From Limnoperna fortunei (taxonomy: Eukaryota > Mollusca > Bivalvia > Mytilida > Modiolidae), in NCBI GenBank assembly GCA_944474755.1, contig OX104122.1, forward strand, positions 16,006,641 through 16,070,640: a stretch of DNA of 64,000 nt, given 5' to 3'. This document shows positions 1-10,905 of this stretch, one piece after another. Numbering within the stretch: the first letter of the stretch is position 1; each line of letters starts with the position of its first letter. The notes under the pieces are model-generated. The model made no database searches. It was given only the letters and a program-made list of their open reading frames with translations, and was not told where the DNA came from. The position numbers and the translations under genes were made by a program.

Positions 1-676
1 TCAGAAGACTTTAAAGGGCGTAAAGACAGACAGAATGTCACGAACGACTTTAAAGGGAGAAAACACTGACAGAACATAACAGACGACTTTGAAGGCCGTA
101 AAGACAGATAGAACGTCACGGACGATCTAAAGGGTGTAAAGACAAAACGTAACAGACGACTTTAAAGGGCGTTAAGACAGACAGAAAGTAACAGACGACT
201 TTGAAGGTCGTAAAGACAGATAGAACGTCACGAACGATCTAAAGGGTGTAAAGACAAAACGTAACAGACGACTTTAGAGGCGTAAAGACAGACATAGACA
301 GAACGTAACAGACGACTTTAACGTGCGTTAAGACAGAACGTAACAGACGACTTTAAAGAGCACAAAGACAGGATGTAACAGACGACTTTAAAAGGCGTAA
401 AGACAGACAGAACGTAACATACGACTTTAGGCGTAAAGACAGACAGAACATAACAGACGACTTTAAAGGGCGTAAAGACAGACAGAACATAACAGACGAC
501 TTTAAAGAGCACACAGACAGAACATAACAGACGAGTTTAAAGGGCGTAAAGACAGACAGAACATAACAGACGACTTTAAAGAGCACAAAGATAGAACGTA
601 ACAGACGAATTTAAAGGGCGTAAAGACAGACAGAAAGTAACAGACTACTTTATAGGGCCTAAAGACAGACAGAATA
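1..676. repeat. Minisatellite, ~31-52-bp variable unit
   Basis: Tandem copies of a unit around 39 bp whose core reads GACGACTTTAAAGGGCGTAA followed by AGACAGACAGAACGTAACA. Spacing between cores varies because of small internal deletions and duplications of the GACAGACA part. About 17-18 copies are visible and the array continues off the left edge of the window. It stops abruptly where the 47-bp array begins. Short open frames across it are a by-product of the repeat and are not genes. Confidence 0.95.
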
Positions 677-2237
677 AGTCTTTATTTGGCCTTCTCACAT
701 GTTTGATTTGCGCGTCATTAATTAGTCTTTATTTGGCCTTCTCACATGTTTGATTTGCGCGTCATTAATTAGTCTTTATTTGGCCTTCTCACATGTTTGA
801 TTTGCGCGTCATTAATTAGTCTTTATTTGGCATTCTCACATGTTTGATTTGCGCTTCATTAATTAGTCTTTATTTGGCCTTCTCACATGTTTGATTTGCG
901 CGTCATTGATGAGTCTTTATTTGGCCTTCTAACATATTTTATTTGCGCGTCATTAATTAGTCTTTATTTGGCATTCTCACATGTTTGATTTGCGCGTCAT
1001 TGGTGAGTCTTTATTTGGCCTTCTAACATATTTGATTTGCTCGTCATTAATTAGTCTTTATTTGGCCTTCTAACATGTTAGATTTGCGCGTCATTAATTA
1101 GTCTTTATTTGGCATTCTCACATGTTAGATTTGCGCGTCATTAATTAGTCTTTATTTGGCATTCTCACATGTTTGATTTGCGCGTCATTAATTAGTCTTT
1201 ATTTGGCCTTCTAACATGTTAGATTTGCGCATCATTAATTAGTCTTTATTTGGCCTTCTCACATGTTTGATTTGCGCGTCATTGATGAGTCTTTATTTGG
1301 CCTTCTAACATATTTTATTTGCGCGTCATTAATTAGTCTTTATTTGGCATTCTCACATGTTTGATTTGCGCGTCATTGGTGAGTCTTTATTTGGCCTTCT
1401 AACATATTTGATTTGCTCGTCATTAATTAGTCTTTATTTGGCCTTCTAACATGTTAGATTTGCGCGTCATTAATTAGTCTTTATTTGGCATTCTCACATG
1501 TTTGATTTGCGCGTCATTAATTAGTCTTTATTTGGCATTCTCACATGTTTGATTTGCGCGTCATTAATTAGTCTTTATTTGGCCTTCTAACATGTTAGAT
1601 TTGCGCGTCATTAATTAGTCTTTATTTGGCCTTCTCACATGTTTGATTTGCGCGTCATTGGTGAGTCTTTATTTGGCCTTCTAACATATTTGATTTGCTC
1701 GTCATTAATTAGTCTTTATTTGGCCTTCTAACATGTTAGATTTGCGCGTCATTGATGAGTCTTTATTTGGCCTTCTCACATGTTTGATTTGCGCGTCATT
1801 AATTAGTCTTTATTTGGCCTTCTAACATGTTTGATTTGCGCGTCATTAATTAGTCTTTATTTGGCCTTCTAACATGTTTGATTTGCGCGTCATTAATTAG
1901 TCTTTATTTGGCCTTCTAACATGTTTGGTTTGCGTGCCATTAATTAGTCTTTATTTGGCCTTCTAACATGTTTGATTTGCGCGTCATTAATTAGTCTTTA
2001 TTTGGCCTTCTAACATGTTTGGTTTGCGCTCCATTGACTAGTCTTTATTTGGCATTCTAACATTTTTGGTTTGCGCGTCATTAATTAGTCTTTATTTGGC
2101 CTTCTAACATGTTTGGTTTGCGTGCCATTAATTAGTCTTTATTTGGCCTTCTAACATGTTTGGTTTGCGTGCCATTAATTAGTCTTTATTTGGCCTTCTC
2201 ACATGTTAGATTTGCGCGCAATTGATTAGTCTTTATT
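677..2237. repeat. 47-bp minisatellite, 33 exact-length copies
   Basis: The unit starts AGTCTTTATTTGGCCTTCTC and ends GCGCGTCATTAATT. The first unit starts at 677 and the 34th, partial, unit at 2228; the difference is 1551 = 33 x 47, so no unit has gained or lost a net base. Variation is by substitution only (for example CTCACATG versus CTAACATG, TTAATTAG versus TTGATGAG or TTGGTGAG). A block with the same variants recurs 376 bp (8 units) later, at 908 and 1284, which indicates higher-order duplication. Confidence 0.97.
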
Positions 2238-2268
2238 CGAGTAAACCTTAGAAGTTTTGGTGACCTTT

Positions 2269-4000
2269 TATTTAGTTTAGTTTAGTTTAAACATATTTTA
2301 TTTGTAATAGCACAAATTGGATTGGACACAAGTAAATTCATATTTACAGAGTCCTCTCCTCAATACAATAATAGACATTACAGTGAAATATATAATAATA
2401 AGGTACAAGATCGTGTATTTTAAACGAAATAGAAAAACACAAATTTACTAGTTACACGCAAATAATAAAACAAAAATAGAAGTATACAAAATAATGAAAT
2501 TTTACAAAAAGAAAAAGGGAGAATGAGTGAGAGAGAGAGAGGGAAAAAGACAAAGACAAAGTGCTGATGAGATGATTGTCCAATTGGAAAAATTAGTTAA
2601 TTGGAAATCTTTTGGATCGTTTAATAAACTCAAAAACATTTCTAAAAATGAGAATATTTTCATCATAGGATAGATCTTTACTTCCTTGGGTAAGCGTATA
2701 GATATCAATGTTAATTCCGTGCGGAAGCCAAGTTAGGTTATTTAACAGTTGAATTCTGTCATTGTTATATATAGGACAGACAAAAAAAGTAATGCTGTTT
2801 GTTTTCGATAGGAGCACCGCATCTGCAAGTAGGGTTAGTAACAAGATTTGCTCTAAAAAGATCATAATTAAGAAAGGAGGCAGAGCATCTAAGTTGTGCT
2901 AAAATTATATTGAGTTTTCGGGGACCATATGAAAAATGTTTTGGCACTTCTAAACTGGTTAGACCGGATGCTTTCCAGGTATTCTTGAAGGCACCAATAG
3001 ACGGTGCTTTCCGAACACTTAGATCAATATTATTCCACTGCCTTATTGTATTTGGAATAAAAGAGTTCGAAGTTATCGACAGTCTGCAAAACGGAAGTAT
3101 TATACCTTCACTATTTCTTAGTGGATATGCACTCAGTGTTTGCACCTTAGGAGGTTCCAGTCTATTAAGATAATTTGGAGTGTCAAGGTTTTTGATGTTA
3201 TAAAACATGTTTAGTCGACGTTTAAGTCGTCTATTAGCCAGAGTTTCCTAACCAATTTCTCTATATAATGTTTCTAATTTTATAAAAAGAGGAAGTCCTG
3301 TTACTATACGTGCTGCCTGTAATTGTAATTGTTCCGACTTTGAGGCATTGTCAGCACCACAATTATCCCAAACTTCTGATGCATATTCCAACAATGGTCT
3401 TATAAATACTAGATATAACTTTCCTAAATTGTCACGACTTAACTGATATTTTAGTTTTCGGAGCACGTTCAGGTGTTTTGAGACACTTTTTACGATGTTT
3501 TCAACGTGGATGTTCCATTTGGCATCACTGCTAAATGTTACGCCAGGTGTTTTTGACGATCGGATATAGGAATAGGAATATCATTTATATTAAAATTTAT
3601 ATCATTTACATCCGAGTTCGAAAAGATGACAATTTCAGTTTTGTTTGTGTTAAATGACATTTGTCATTTTTTTTTACCAATCGTCCAACTCATGCAAATC
3701 ATGATCAATAACAGTTTTAATGTGTTCTCGGTCATGATGGGAATAGTTAAACGATGTGTCATCAGCAAATAGCCTACATAGATGTTTTAATCTAAGTGCA
3801 ATGTCAATAATATATATAATAAACAATAAGGATCCTAAGACGGATCCTTGTGTTACACCAGCTGTTATATTATTTGAGGGTGACTCAGACGAGTGGATAA
3901 CAACTTTTTGTTTTCTTGCTTTTAGATAGCTTTCAAACCACAGATAGAGATTATTTTTATTCCATATGCTTTAAGTTTCCTTTTATTTACAACCACTAGG
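2269..4000 (-). mobile_element. Degenerate LINE (non-LTR retrotransposon), 3' part
   Basis: Read on the minus strand this is the 3' part of a LINE: the reverse transcriptase from before the FADDT active-site box, the thumb and C-terminal region, a 3' UTR of about 300 bp, an AATAAA signal (near 2300) and a terminal tract of TAAAC repeats at about 2269-2292. Short tandem-repeat tails instead of poly(A) are known for several LINE clades. Everything 5' of the mid-RT region is missing or unrecognisable. The copy has several stops and frameshifts and must be inactive. The 3' end lies within 40 bp of the 47-bp satellite. Confidence 0.85.
2593..3990 (-). pseudogene. LINE reverse transcriptase pseudogene fragment
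   Basis: Reading downwards from about 3990 one can follow: an RT palm segment with GVTQGSVLGSLLF (about 3840-3880) and the catalytic box FADDT (about 3757-3771); NTNKTEIVIFS (near 3640); GVTFSSDAKWNIHVENIVKS (near 3530-3490); LYLVFIRPLLEYASEVWDNCG; then the C-terminal region with a CRCG...H...C cysteine/histidine motif near 2800. Damage seen directly: a frameshift near 3540 between RQKHL and GVTF; an in-frame TAG at 3248-3250 where relatives usually have Trp (IG-stop-ETL); and a frameshift at the A7 run near 2783. ORF1 and the endonuclease are absent. Belonging to a LINE is clear; the clade is not resolved. Confidence 0.85.
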
Positions 4001-5123
4001 TCTATGCCTCTGCTGGACTGTAAGTTTGGGTGGGTTTAACAGCCAAGTAATCTCACTTTGGCGCTGACAAGAATATCGAAGATTTCGTCATTGTCTAAAT
4101 TTACTACCCTACAATTTTTAATTTAACTGTTTTCTATTCCCAATGTATAGTACGCCTAACCCTGATTTCGTATGGCTTGTTGGAATTAAGATAACAGCTC
4201 TGAACATCTCAGTTACATGATATTCCATTTATATATTATAGAGTGCGCTTCACATGTGAGTCTTCATTAAACAAAACTCTAGTAATTTTAACAACTTTTA
4301 TGTTAATGGTTATTATTTTTATCAGTGGAGGAAACGGGACCATGTAGCCATAGAGGGGACCGTCTAGCCATAGAGACTACTCTCCTAATATGTAAATTCC
4401 AAAAAAAATCTGTCATTGAACATTCCAAAAAATCCATAATATGATTCAGGCAATTATTTCCGATATATCATTCTGCTCCTGAATCTCATGCCCGATAAAT
4501 TTCAAATATATTTTAGTTCCGTTAAACGTATCTTAATTGCATAACGTTTGACAGCGTTGAAATTATAGATAAATCTTTAGTTCATTTTGGATTTTATCAT
4601 TCTATATTTGTGCTAAGCGCAATCAATTTCTTTATTTTGTAGTGATATATTCTTATTAAACCGATATTTATAATCATCTAGATTTCAGTTAAAAAATTAA
4701 ACGATTTTATGCAGCTAAATGACATAGGTTACTTGGTTTTGGAAACAGTCATTACAATATAAAGATTGGAACTAACGACCTTCGTGAACATTTTACATCT
4801 AAATATACCTAAAGTAAACAAATGTTGTAAAGAATAGAATAGATGGTGGCCACGGTTGTGTATATTTCATTTTTATCTTCCATATGCCACAGTGACATAT
4901 ATAACTACTGTCAAAAAAAATTACTGTCGGAAAAATACTGTCTCCCGCTACCATAGGTACGGAAAGTTCGAAAATTATACTGTATATTAAACTATAGCCA
5001 GGTCTTCGTTGGAGAGTATTTTAAAGTTTGATATATCAACCTTTGTTTGAGAGTAAAAATGTATCCGTAATTTCAAAGTTAAAATGATATTAACCGGTGT
5101 ATCAAATAGGTTGCATGCAATAT
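4001..5123. other. AT-rich DNA, no gene seen
   Basis: I see no credible ORF, RNA gene or tandem array. 4020-4200 may hold further LINE debris on the minus strand, but I could not align it to a conserved motif. Confidence 0.5.
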
Positions 5124-5285
5124 TCTCCTCGCCTGCGTCACTGGTGGCGATACACACATATGGGAATCCAGTAGAGGCGTTTATACTTGACATTTCGCTT
5201 TATATCTGTAAGAATAATAGAGGTCCATCAAATTGGTCCAATGGTAGTCTACTATCGGTAACATGCCAGACTAAGTTACAGCTTT
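5124..5285 (+). mobile_element. Partial GTCTCGCC-hairpin element (copy 1)
   Basis: This stretch aligns with the left end of the element at 6179. Shared words in the same order are CTCGCCTGCG, CATATGGGAATCC, ACTTGACAT, GGTCCATCAAA, TTGGTCCA and a GCCAG motif. The 5' hairpin is degenerate (CTCGCCTGCGTCACTGGTGGCG) and the CGG microsatellite seen in copy 2 is absent. The copy ends before the 146-bp repeat. No coding capacity. Confidence 0.75.
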
Positions 5286-5523
5286 AGGATTTCAGTACTC
5301 CTAAGGAATATGCGTGACAAAGTCTCTTTGTGCTACCACCAAAGTTCTATTTAATTTTCTTCTTGCGAGCTAGTGCAGCATTCGAAGTCAAGCTTTACTA
5401 TGTTAAGTACTAATTTCTGTAGATGTGGTTGCTTAGGATGACAAAATAGCTATAATCTACACTCTTGTGATGTTAGCCATACAAAACAACAGGTAAAATA
5501 CGAAAACAAACAATTCTCTGTTT

Positions 5524-5880
5524 TTGTTGTGTATGGTTGTTTTTTCTTTTTTTTTTATGTTGGGACGGTGTATACGTTTTTTTTTGTTTTTTTTTGTTTT
5601 GTTTTTTTCTTTGGTTGCGGCGGTGCTGTGTATACTTGTTTTTTTTTTGTTTTGTTGGTTTGTATTTTGTTTTAGTTGTGGCGGGGTGTCGGGATTTTTT
5701 GTTTTGGTTTGGTCGAGGTGGTGTATACTTGTTTTTGTTTTGTTGGTTACGTTTTGTTTTAGTTGTACGGGGTTTTGTATGCTTGTTTTTTGTTTTGTTG
5801 GTTCCGTTTTGTTTTGCTTGAGGCGGAGAGGTGTATACTTGTTTTTTGTTTTCCTGGTTTTTTGTTTTGGTTGATGCGCA
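5524..5880. repeat. T/G-rich imperfect minisatellite
   Basis: Imperfect tandem repeats with recurring TGTATACTTG (near 5629, 5722, 5833, with TGTATGCTTG near 5777) followed by TTTTTGTTTTGTTGGTT and GTTTTGTTTTAGTTG. Spacing between recurrences is about 55-90 bp. Strand asymmetry is extreme (top strand almost only T and G), so open frames on both strands are compositional and not genes. Confidence 0.8.
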
Positions 5881-6178
5881 GTGATGTATATAGGAATTTT
5901 TAGGGGGCATCTCAAGATTTTTAGAGATCAAGAAAACCTAATACATTTAGAGTTATTCTACCTTTTCCTTTTGTAAAATTCTTCATGCTTTAGGTTTCCA
6001 TGACAACTATGACATTGTATTAACAAAATTTCAAATAGTAGTAATATTTTATATTAAGGGATAAATTGACGACAAGTACACATTTCATTTCTGGTCAGGT
6101 ATGTCAATAAAAAGCATAATTACTTTCATTAGTAATTTAATAATACGTTAACAATAATAACAAAACTGTTGCTTTATT

Positions 6179-6213
6179 GTCTCGCCTGCGACGAAAGTCG
6201 CTGGAGGCGAGAC
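6179..6213 (+). other. Conserved 5' hairpin with GAAA loop
   Basis: The 35 bases form a nested stem: GTCTCGCCT pairs with AGGCGAGAC (9 bp), and inside it GCGAC pairs with GTCGC closing a GAAA tetraloop, with a TGG bulge on the 3' side. The left half recurs at 30159 and, degenerate, at 5130. Confidence 0.85.
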
Positions 6214-6227
6214 ATATGTATGGGAAT

Positions 6228-6228
<1 letters not shown>

Positions 6229-6263
<35 letters not shown>
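6229..6263. repeat. CGG trinucleotide microsatellite
   Basis: About 11-12 uninterrupted CGG units, inside the element at 6179. The sister copy near 5165 has GTAGAGGCG at the equivalent place, so the run expanded after the copies diverged. Confidence 0.97.
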
Positions 6264-6367
6264 TAAACACTTGACATCTTGCTTCATATCTTTGTAAGCC
6301 CAAGCCCTAGGTCCATCAAATTTGGTCCAGAGGTAGCTTATGATGAGTACTTGCCAGTCAGTCACCT

Positions 6368-7244
6368 GTCACCTGACCTTGACCTCAATTTCACGGTCCA
6401 GTGACTACGTTAAAGTTTTTGGGTTACGACAGTTCCTCTGTAACTATGCATGGTAGGATGACAATATTTGGTGTATAGGTTGCTGATGACTAGTACATGA
6501 CTGTCTGGTAGGTGTCACCTGACCTTGACCTCAATTTCACGGTCCAGCGACTACGTTAAAGTTTTTGGGTTACGACAGTTCCTCTGTAACTACGCATGGT
6601 AGGATGACAATATTTGGTGTATTGGTTGCTGATGACTAGTACATGACTGTATGGTAGGTGTCACCTGACCTTGACCTCAATTTCACGGTCCAGCGACTAC
6701 GTTAAAGTTTTGGGGTTACGACAGTTCCTCTGTAACTACGCATGGTAGGATGACAATATTTGGTGTATAGGTTGCTGATGACTAGTACATGACTGTCTGG
6801 TCGGTGTCACCTGACCTTGACCTCAATTTCACGGTCCAGCGACTACGTTAAAGTTTTGGGGTTACGACAGTTCCTCTGTAACTATGCATGGTAGGATGAC
6901 AATATTAGGTGTATAGGTTGCTGATGACTAGTACATGACCGTCTGGTAGGTGTCACCTGACCTTGACCTCAATTTCACGGTCCAGCGACTACGTTAAAGT
7001 TTTGGGGTTACGACAGTTCCTCTGTAACTACGCATGGTAGGATGACAATATTAGGTGTATAGGTTGCTGATTAATAGTACATGACTGTCTGGTAGGTTCC
7101 ACCTGACCTTGACCTCAATTTCACGGTCCAGTGACTACGTTAAAGTTTTTGGGTTACGGCTGTTCCCCTGTAACTATGCAGGGTATGGTGACAATATTTT
7201 GTATACAGGCTGCTGCTGATATTTAATGCTATTTACGTAATGCT
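6368..7244 (+). repeat. 146-bp tandem repeat, six copies
   Basis: The landmark GTCACCTGACCTTGACCTCA starts at 6368, 6514, 6660, 6806 and 6952, with a variant (TTCCACCTGACC) near 7098; each step is exactly 146 bp. Copies differ by few substitutions (GTTTTTGGG/GTTTTGGGG, TATTTGG/TATTAGG). They are the core of the element at 6179-7311; single diverged copies occur at about 30215-30290 (inverted) and 31460-31600. Confidence 0.95.
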
Positions 7245-7568
7245 TATGACGAAATTTATTTTCGTTACTGATGCGGAATGCAGGCGAGACGTTTTTCTGT
7301 GTCCACACTTGTTGTTTCGTTTGCTGTAAATTGTCTAAAAGGATGACAATATTCAACAAATGACCAAATGTACACCACAGCAACCATAGATGTGTCCACT
7401 TACAGAAATATATCTATTTAGAAAAATTCTAAGGGTGAACAATTCTGGTTAGTTTAATATTTCTTTAGAAATACTACTTTGATGACTAAATTAAAAGTTT
7501 TTAAATTCCTTTTTATTGTATTTTAGAACTTGAGATAATTTTTTTTCTCAGGAAAGGGGGATAAGGAT

Positions 7569-7790
7569 CAAAGCTCCATCTAATTGTGATTTTAGTGTCA
7601 GAAACGAAAACAGCTGAAAGCTCCATCTAATTTGGATTTTAGTGTAACAAATGGGAAACAAGTTCCAAGCTCCGTCCAATTGAGATTTCAGTGTAACAGC
7701 GGGAAACAAGGTCCATCTAAAGGAAATTTTAGTGTAACAAACGGGAAAAAAGTTCCAAGCTCCATCTAATTGGGATTTTAGTGTAACAAA
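7569..7790. repeat. Short imperfect minisatellite
   Basis: About 4-5 copies of a ~40-57-bp unit containing AAGCTCCATCTAATTGGGAT, TTTAGTGTAACAAA and GGGAAACAAGTTCC. One internal copy lacks the AAGCTCC part. An open minus-strand frame crosses it but only reflects the repeat. Confidence 0.9.
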
Positions 7791-7811
7791 ATAAAAATAT
7801 GTCGTTTTCAT

Positions 7812-8560
7812 ATAAAGTTGAAAAAATTATTCAAAATGAAGTGTTTCAGCTATCTTGTAATACATTTTGTATTATGCATAACATTGATTTTCTTCTTGTC
7901 TGTTATTGTGAATAAGTTTATCAGATTCAAGTATATTCTGTCATTTTCCTGATTAATTCAACACTGAATATATAAAGTAATTAGTAGTTTTTTTACGAAA
8001 TGTGAATATTTTATTTACCACATTGAATAACCGCATCTGATTACTAACGTTATTTATCTGTTCAATCTATAATGACAACTTTGGACTGGATAACATGGAT
8101 GGCCATTAACTGGTAGTGTTTATGTTTTATGTAGTAGTGTTGTAGTAAATTATTATGCTTCATGCAAAAAAGCTGTCTTTTTATTGGACAGTAACCATGT
8201 GTTAATTTCTACTGATTCCGACTTTAGCCCCGCCCATTATAGCAATGGGTGTGAATTCCTCGTGCTTTCCACGGGTGATATAAAAAAATTAACACCCGCT
8301 CCGACCGGAGATTGGCGAACCGGATAATTATCACCCGCTCCAGCCGAAGTTTACGAGAAATATCAAAAATTATTACCCGCTAAGAACGAAAATTGCCAAC
8401 CTGGAAAATGATCAGCCACATGAAAAACTAGCTGGAAAAACAAATAGCAGACAAACAAGCATTTTCCATTAAAAATATAATTCAGTACAATATGTATTTG
8501 GTAGTTCATGTTTCTTCTTTGGAAAGCAGGCATTCGGTATAATAAAAATCATACTGCCTT
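7812..8560. other. AT-rich DNA with a degenerate CACCCGCTC repeat
   Basis: No gene seen. At 8290-8405 a short degenerate repeat recurs: AACACCCGCTCCGACCGGAG, TCACCCGCTCCAGCCGAAG and TTACCCGCTAAGAACGAAA, each followed by an AT-rich stretch. Confidence 0.6.
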
Positions 8561-8561
8561 T

Positions 8562-8674
8562 GAACTCAGGTGTTAGGTTAGATTATCACATGATGAAAAA
8601 ATTACCACCCTCGACTTCGTTTCGGGTGATAATTGTTTTCTTTATGTGATAATCTACCCTAACACACTCGTTCA
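8562..8674. mobile_element. Foldback (MITE-like) palindrome
   Basis: The left arm, with GTTAGGTTAGATTATCACAT, is complementary to the right arm, with ATGTGATAATCTACCCTAAC; pairing continues inward through ACCACCC/GGGTGAT and outward to GAAC/GTTC. The loop is around CGACTTCG. It is non-coding and typical of a miniature inverted-repeat element or a collapsed foldback transposon. Confidence 0.7.
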
Positions 8675-9670
8675 AAAGATTATGATTAAAACAACACTTT
8701 TTGGTAGAATTCAGAATAAATTTTACATATTTTATTAAGGGCTTTCCGCTTTTAAACTTTAAGGTTATTCAAATTCGTAGCATGATTTTGCAACTTTTTT
8801 TTCATTTCGTAGTAGTCCAACTTGAGTTTGGGATGCTGTAACGTTTTGATAACTGTTAAAAAAAGGTCATTAATAATCAGAATGGACATATAAGTCTTGA
8901 AGACATAGTCAACCTTGAACCATATCCCGAGATATTGATAATATTACCAAGGTAACAGATCAAAGTTACATTCATCAGCAACGGTCAAAGATCAAGGTTA
9001 ATTTCATCGGCAACGGTCGAAGACCAAGGTTACATTCATCGAATGTTAGAAAATTGTTATAGGAGTATTTTAAAATCGTAGTTGATAGTATTAACCATAA
9101 TGGGTACAAAAGTTTGGTTACTATCCCGCAAATACGATTCTTTTCGTTAGAAAAACGTCGACGATTTATTCATCTGTACAGGTTTTCTAAAATCTGTTAC
9201 AACCTAAAAATGATGTAAGCCATATGATATATATCTAACTGTCTGTCTCTTAGAAACCTTTACGACAGATTTAATCGGGATGACCGTCGGGGAACCATGG
9301 AGGATTTGTTAACTCGCTTATTCCATTAGTAGCTGTTCCATCAAACAAATCTGATAGGCGTACAAGGGGGGGGGGCTCACAAATTTAGGCAATTCTCTAC
9401 AAATAAAGATTTTTACAATTATTCCTTTTTTCCAAATACTATTACGGACTTAAATATATACTACCAGAACAAATAGCACTCACTTGTGACATTGAATCCT
9501 TCAAACGGGTATCTCCACATTTACATTTGAAGGACACACCAACAACTTATAACTTATATTGTAAGATTTTATGCAGTCACTGTACATAAGTCATTTTTAC
9601 TTTTGTAAAATTATTTTTGTTTTTTTTTTAACTTTATCATTACCATTAGACTTAGTTATGTTATTTTTAA
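8675..9670. other. AT-rich DNA, no gene; small repeat at 8950-9040
   Basis: 8950-9040 holds three imperfect copies of a ~35-bp unit with ACATTCATC(A/G)GCAACGGTC and AAGATCAAGGTTA. A G10 run sits at 9366-9375. Nothing else recognised. Confidence 0.6.
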
Positions 9671-9819
9671 GGAATACTTCAAATTTCTGAACAGATTATA
9701 CGATATTATATGGTTTGGGTCTGTTTACGCCTAATAAACCGCGATGCGGTTTATAAATGGTGTAAACAGACCCAAACCATATTATATCGTATAATCTGTT
9801 CAGAAATTTGAAATATTCC
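9671..9819. mobile_element. 149-bp near-perfect palindrome (MITE-like)
   Basis: Starting GGAATACTTCAAATTTCTGA and ending TCAGAAATTTGAAATATTCC, the two ~61-bp arms are complementary almost throughout, including TATGGTTTGGGTCTGTTTAC against GTAAACAGACCCAAACCATA. The centre is itself a stem, TAAACCGC-GAT-GCGGTTTA. Very low arm divergence suggests recent insertion or correction between arms. No coding potential. Confidence 0.85.
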
Positions 9820-10724
9820 TAATAATTTTATTTTAACTATAAATCTTACCAATTTTTGCGGTAAAAGCGTCGATGACGTCGTGGAACTATTTGAATTTTA
9901 ACGGCGTTAGAATAGGTCATAGATCACGCAAGTTATTTCTTATAATATGGGTTGCCCGATTTGAATTGACCAATCAGATTTCAGCTTACAAAGCAAATTA
10001 AATTATATTTTTTTAATCCAAAATTTCAAAACTATTTGCGTCTACGCACACGCGCACTAGTCCCGGGAAGCTTCACACTCTAACCTTAGAGTGTTTTTTC
10101 CGTATTGGTAGATGAGATGATGATTCCAACCTGGTAAGTCATCTAAGTAACGGTACTGTTGTGTGATCTGCCCACCTGTTTCGGAAAATAAGTTCAACTT
10201 TTCGGGCAATTAGAATATATCATTAGTTTTTGCATCCAATGAATATTTTATCAGCACTTAACTATGTTAAGTAACTCCTAACGAAGTTTAGTTCTAATTT
10301 AGCTAAGCAGTAACATTGAGATGTAAAAAGTCTACAGTCAGATAAGTTAAATATATATTGTTACAGACAGCTAATCAGCAAACACAGATGTTGATTTCCC
10401 GTGAATTCAAATAAAAAAGGAAACAGAAGATATTAAATAAAGAAAATAGTTTAAAACCGTATATGTATGATTATCACTGAAATCTTAAGTAAACTGCCTA
10501 AACTGACTTAAAGACTAGGATCTATTATGTTGGGTATATTAACCTATTTTAAGCCGATTTCTGAATTATATTTTGAATTCATATTTGCGAGCAATTATCT
10601 TAGATCGCATTGACCATCCTATGATTAGCAAGCAAAATTTAGATTTTGGGACTATTGATAAGAAGTAACTTACGCTAGAAATATTTCAGTAGATGTTTGT
10701 CACATATTTAAGAATAATACGTTT
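9820..10724. other. AT-rich DNA, no gene seen
   Basis: No repeat or ORF that I can support. Confidence 0.5.
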
Positions 10725-10905
10725 TCACATACATTTGTAAGGAAAGATCGGTAGAACTTCATGCATGAGTGGTAGAAATTTAATGTCTTTTCGCGAGTGG
10801 ATCGAAGCAGAAGAAGCGAAAGACATACAACAATTTCTATCTCGAGTTGGTAAATCCCATGAAAGTACAATGTACCTATTTCTTCCGTAAATCGACAATT
10901 TCCAC
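10725..10905. mobile_element. Foldback element, family shared with 12205
   Basis: GTAGAAATTTAATGTCTTTTCGC on the left is complementary to GCGAAAGACAT...ATTTCTATC on the right (about 10771-10840). The flank continues with TTTCTTCCGTAAAT (10878-10891), which matches, inverted, the GTTTACGGAAGAAATATGTAC outer end of the foldback at 12205. Two dispersed copies of one palindromic family are therefore present. Confidence 0.65.

Larger units (their letters stand above)
6179..7311 (+). mobile_element. GTCTCGCC-hairpin element with 146-bp core repeats (copy 2)
   Basis: A dispersed non-coding element. It opens at 6179 with GTCTCGCCTGC and closes near 7280-7290 with the inverted counterpart GCAGGCGAGAC, followed by a conserved GTGTCCACAC (7302-7311) that also ends copy 3 at 31631-31641. 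The 5' end is a hairpin (6179-6213), then comes a CGG microsatellite, a unique segment and six tandem 146-bp modules. The layout (short inverted ends, tandem core modules, no ORF) resembles the bivalve pearl-type non-autonomous elements; that assignment is inference. Confidence 0.75.

Noticed and set aside
2910..3173. 87-codon plus-strand frame
   Set aside because: Antisense shadow of the minus-strand LINE fragment.
5457..5931. Lys/Thr/Asn-rich minus-strand and Phe/Val-rich plus-strand frames of over 100 codons
   Set aside because: Result of the T/G-only composition of an imperfect minisatellite; no conserved motif.
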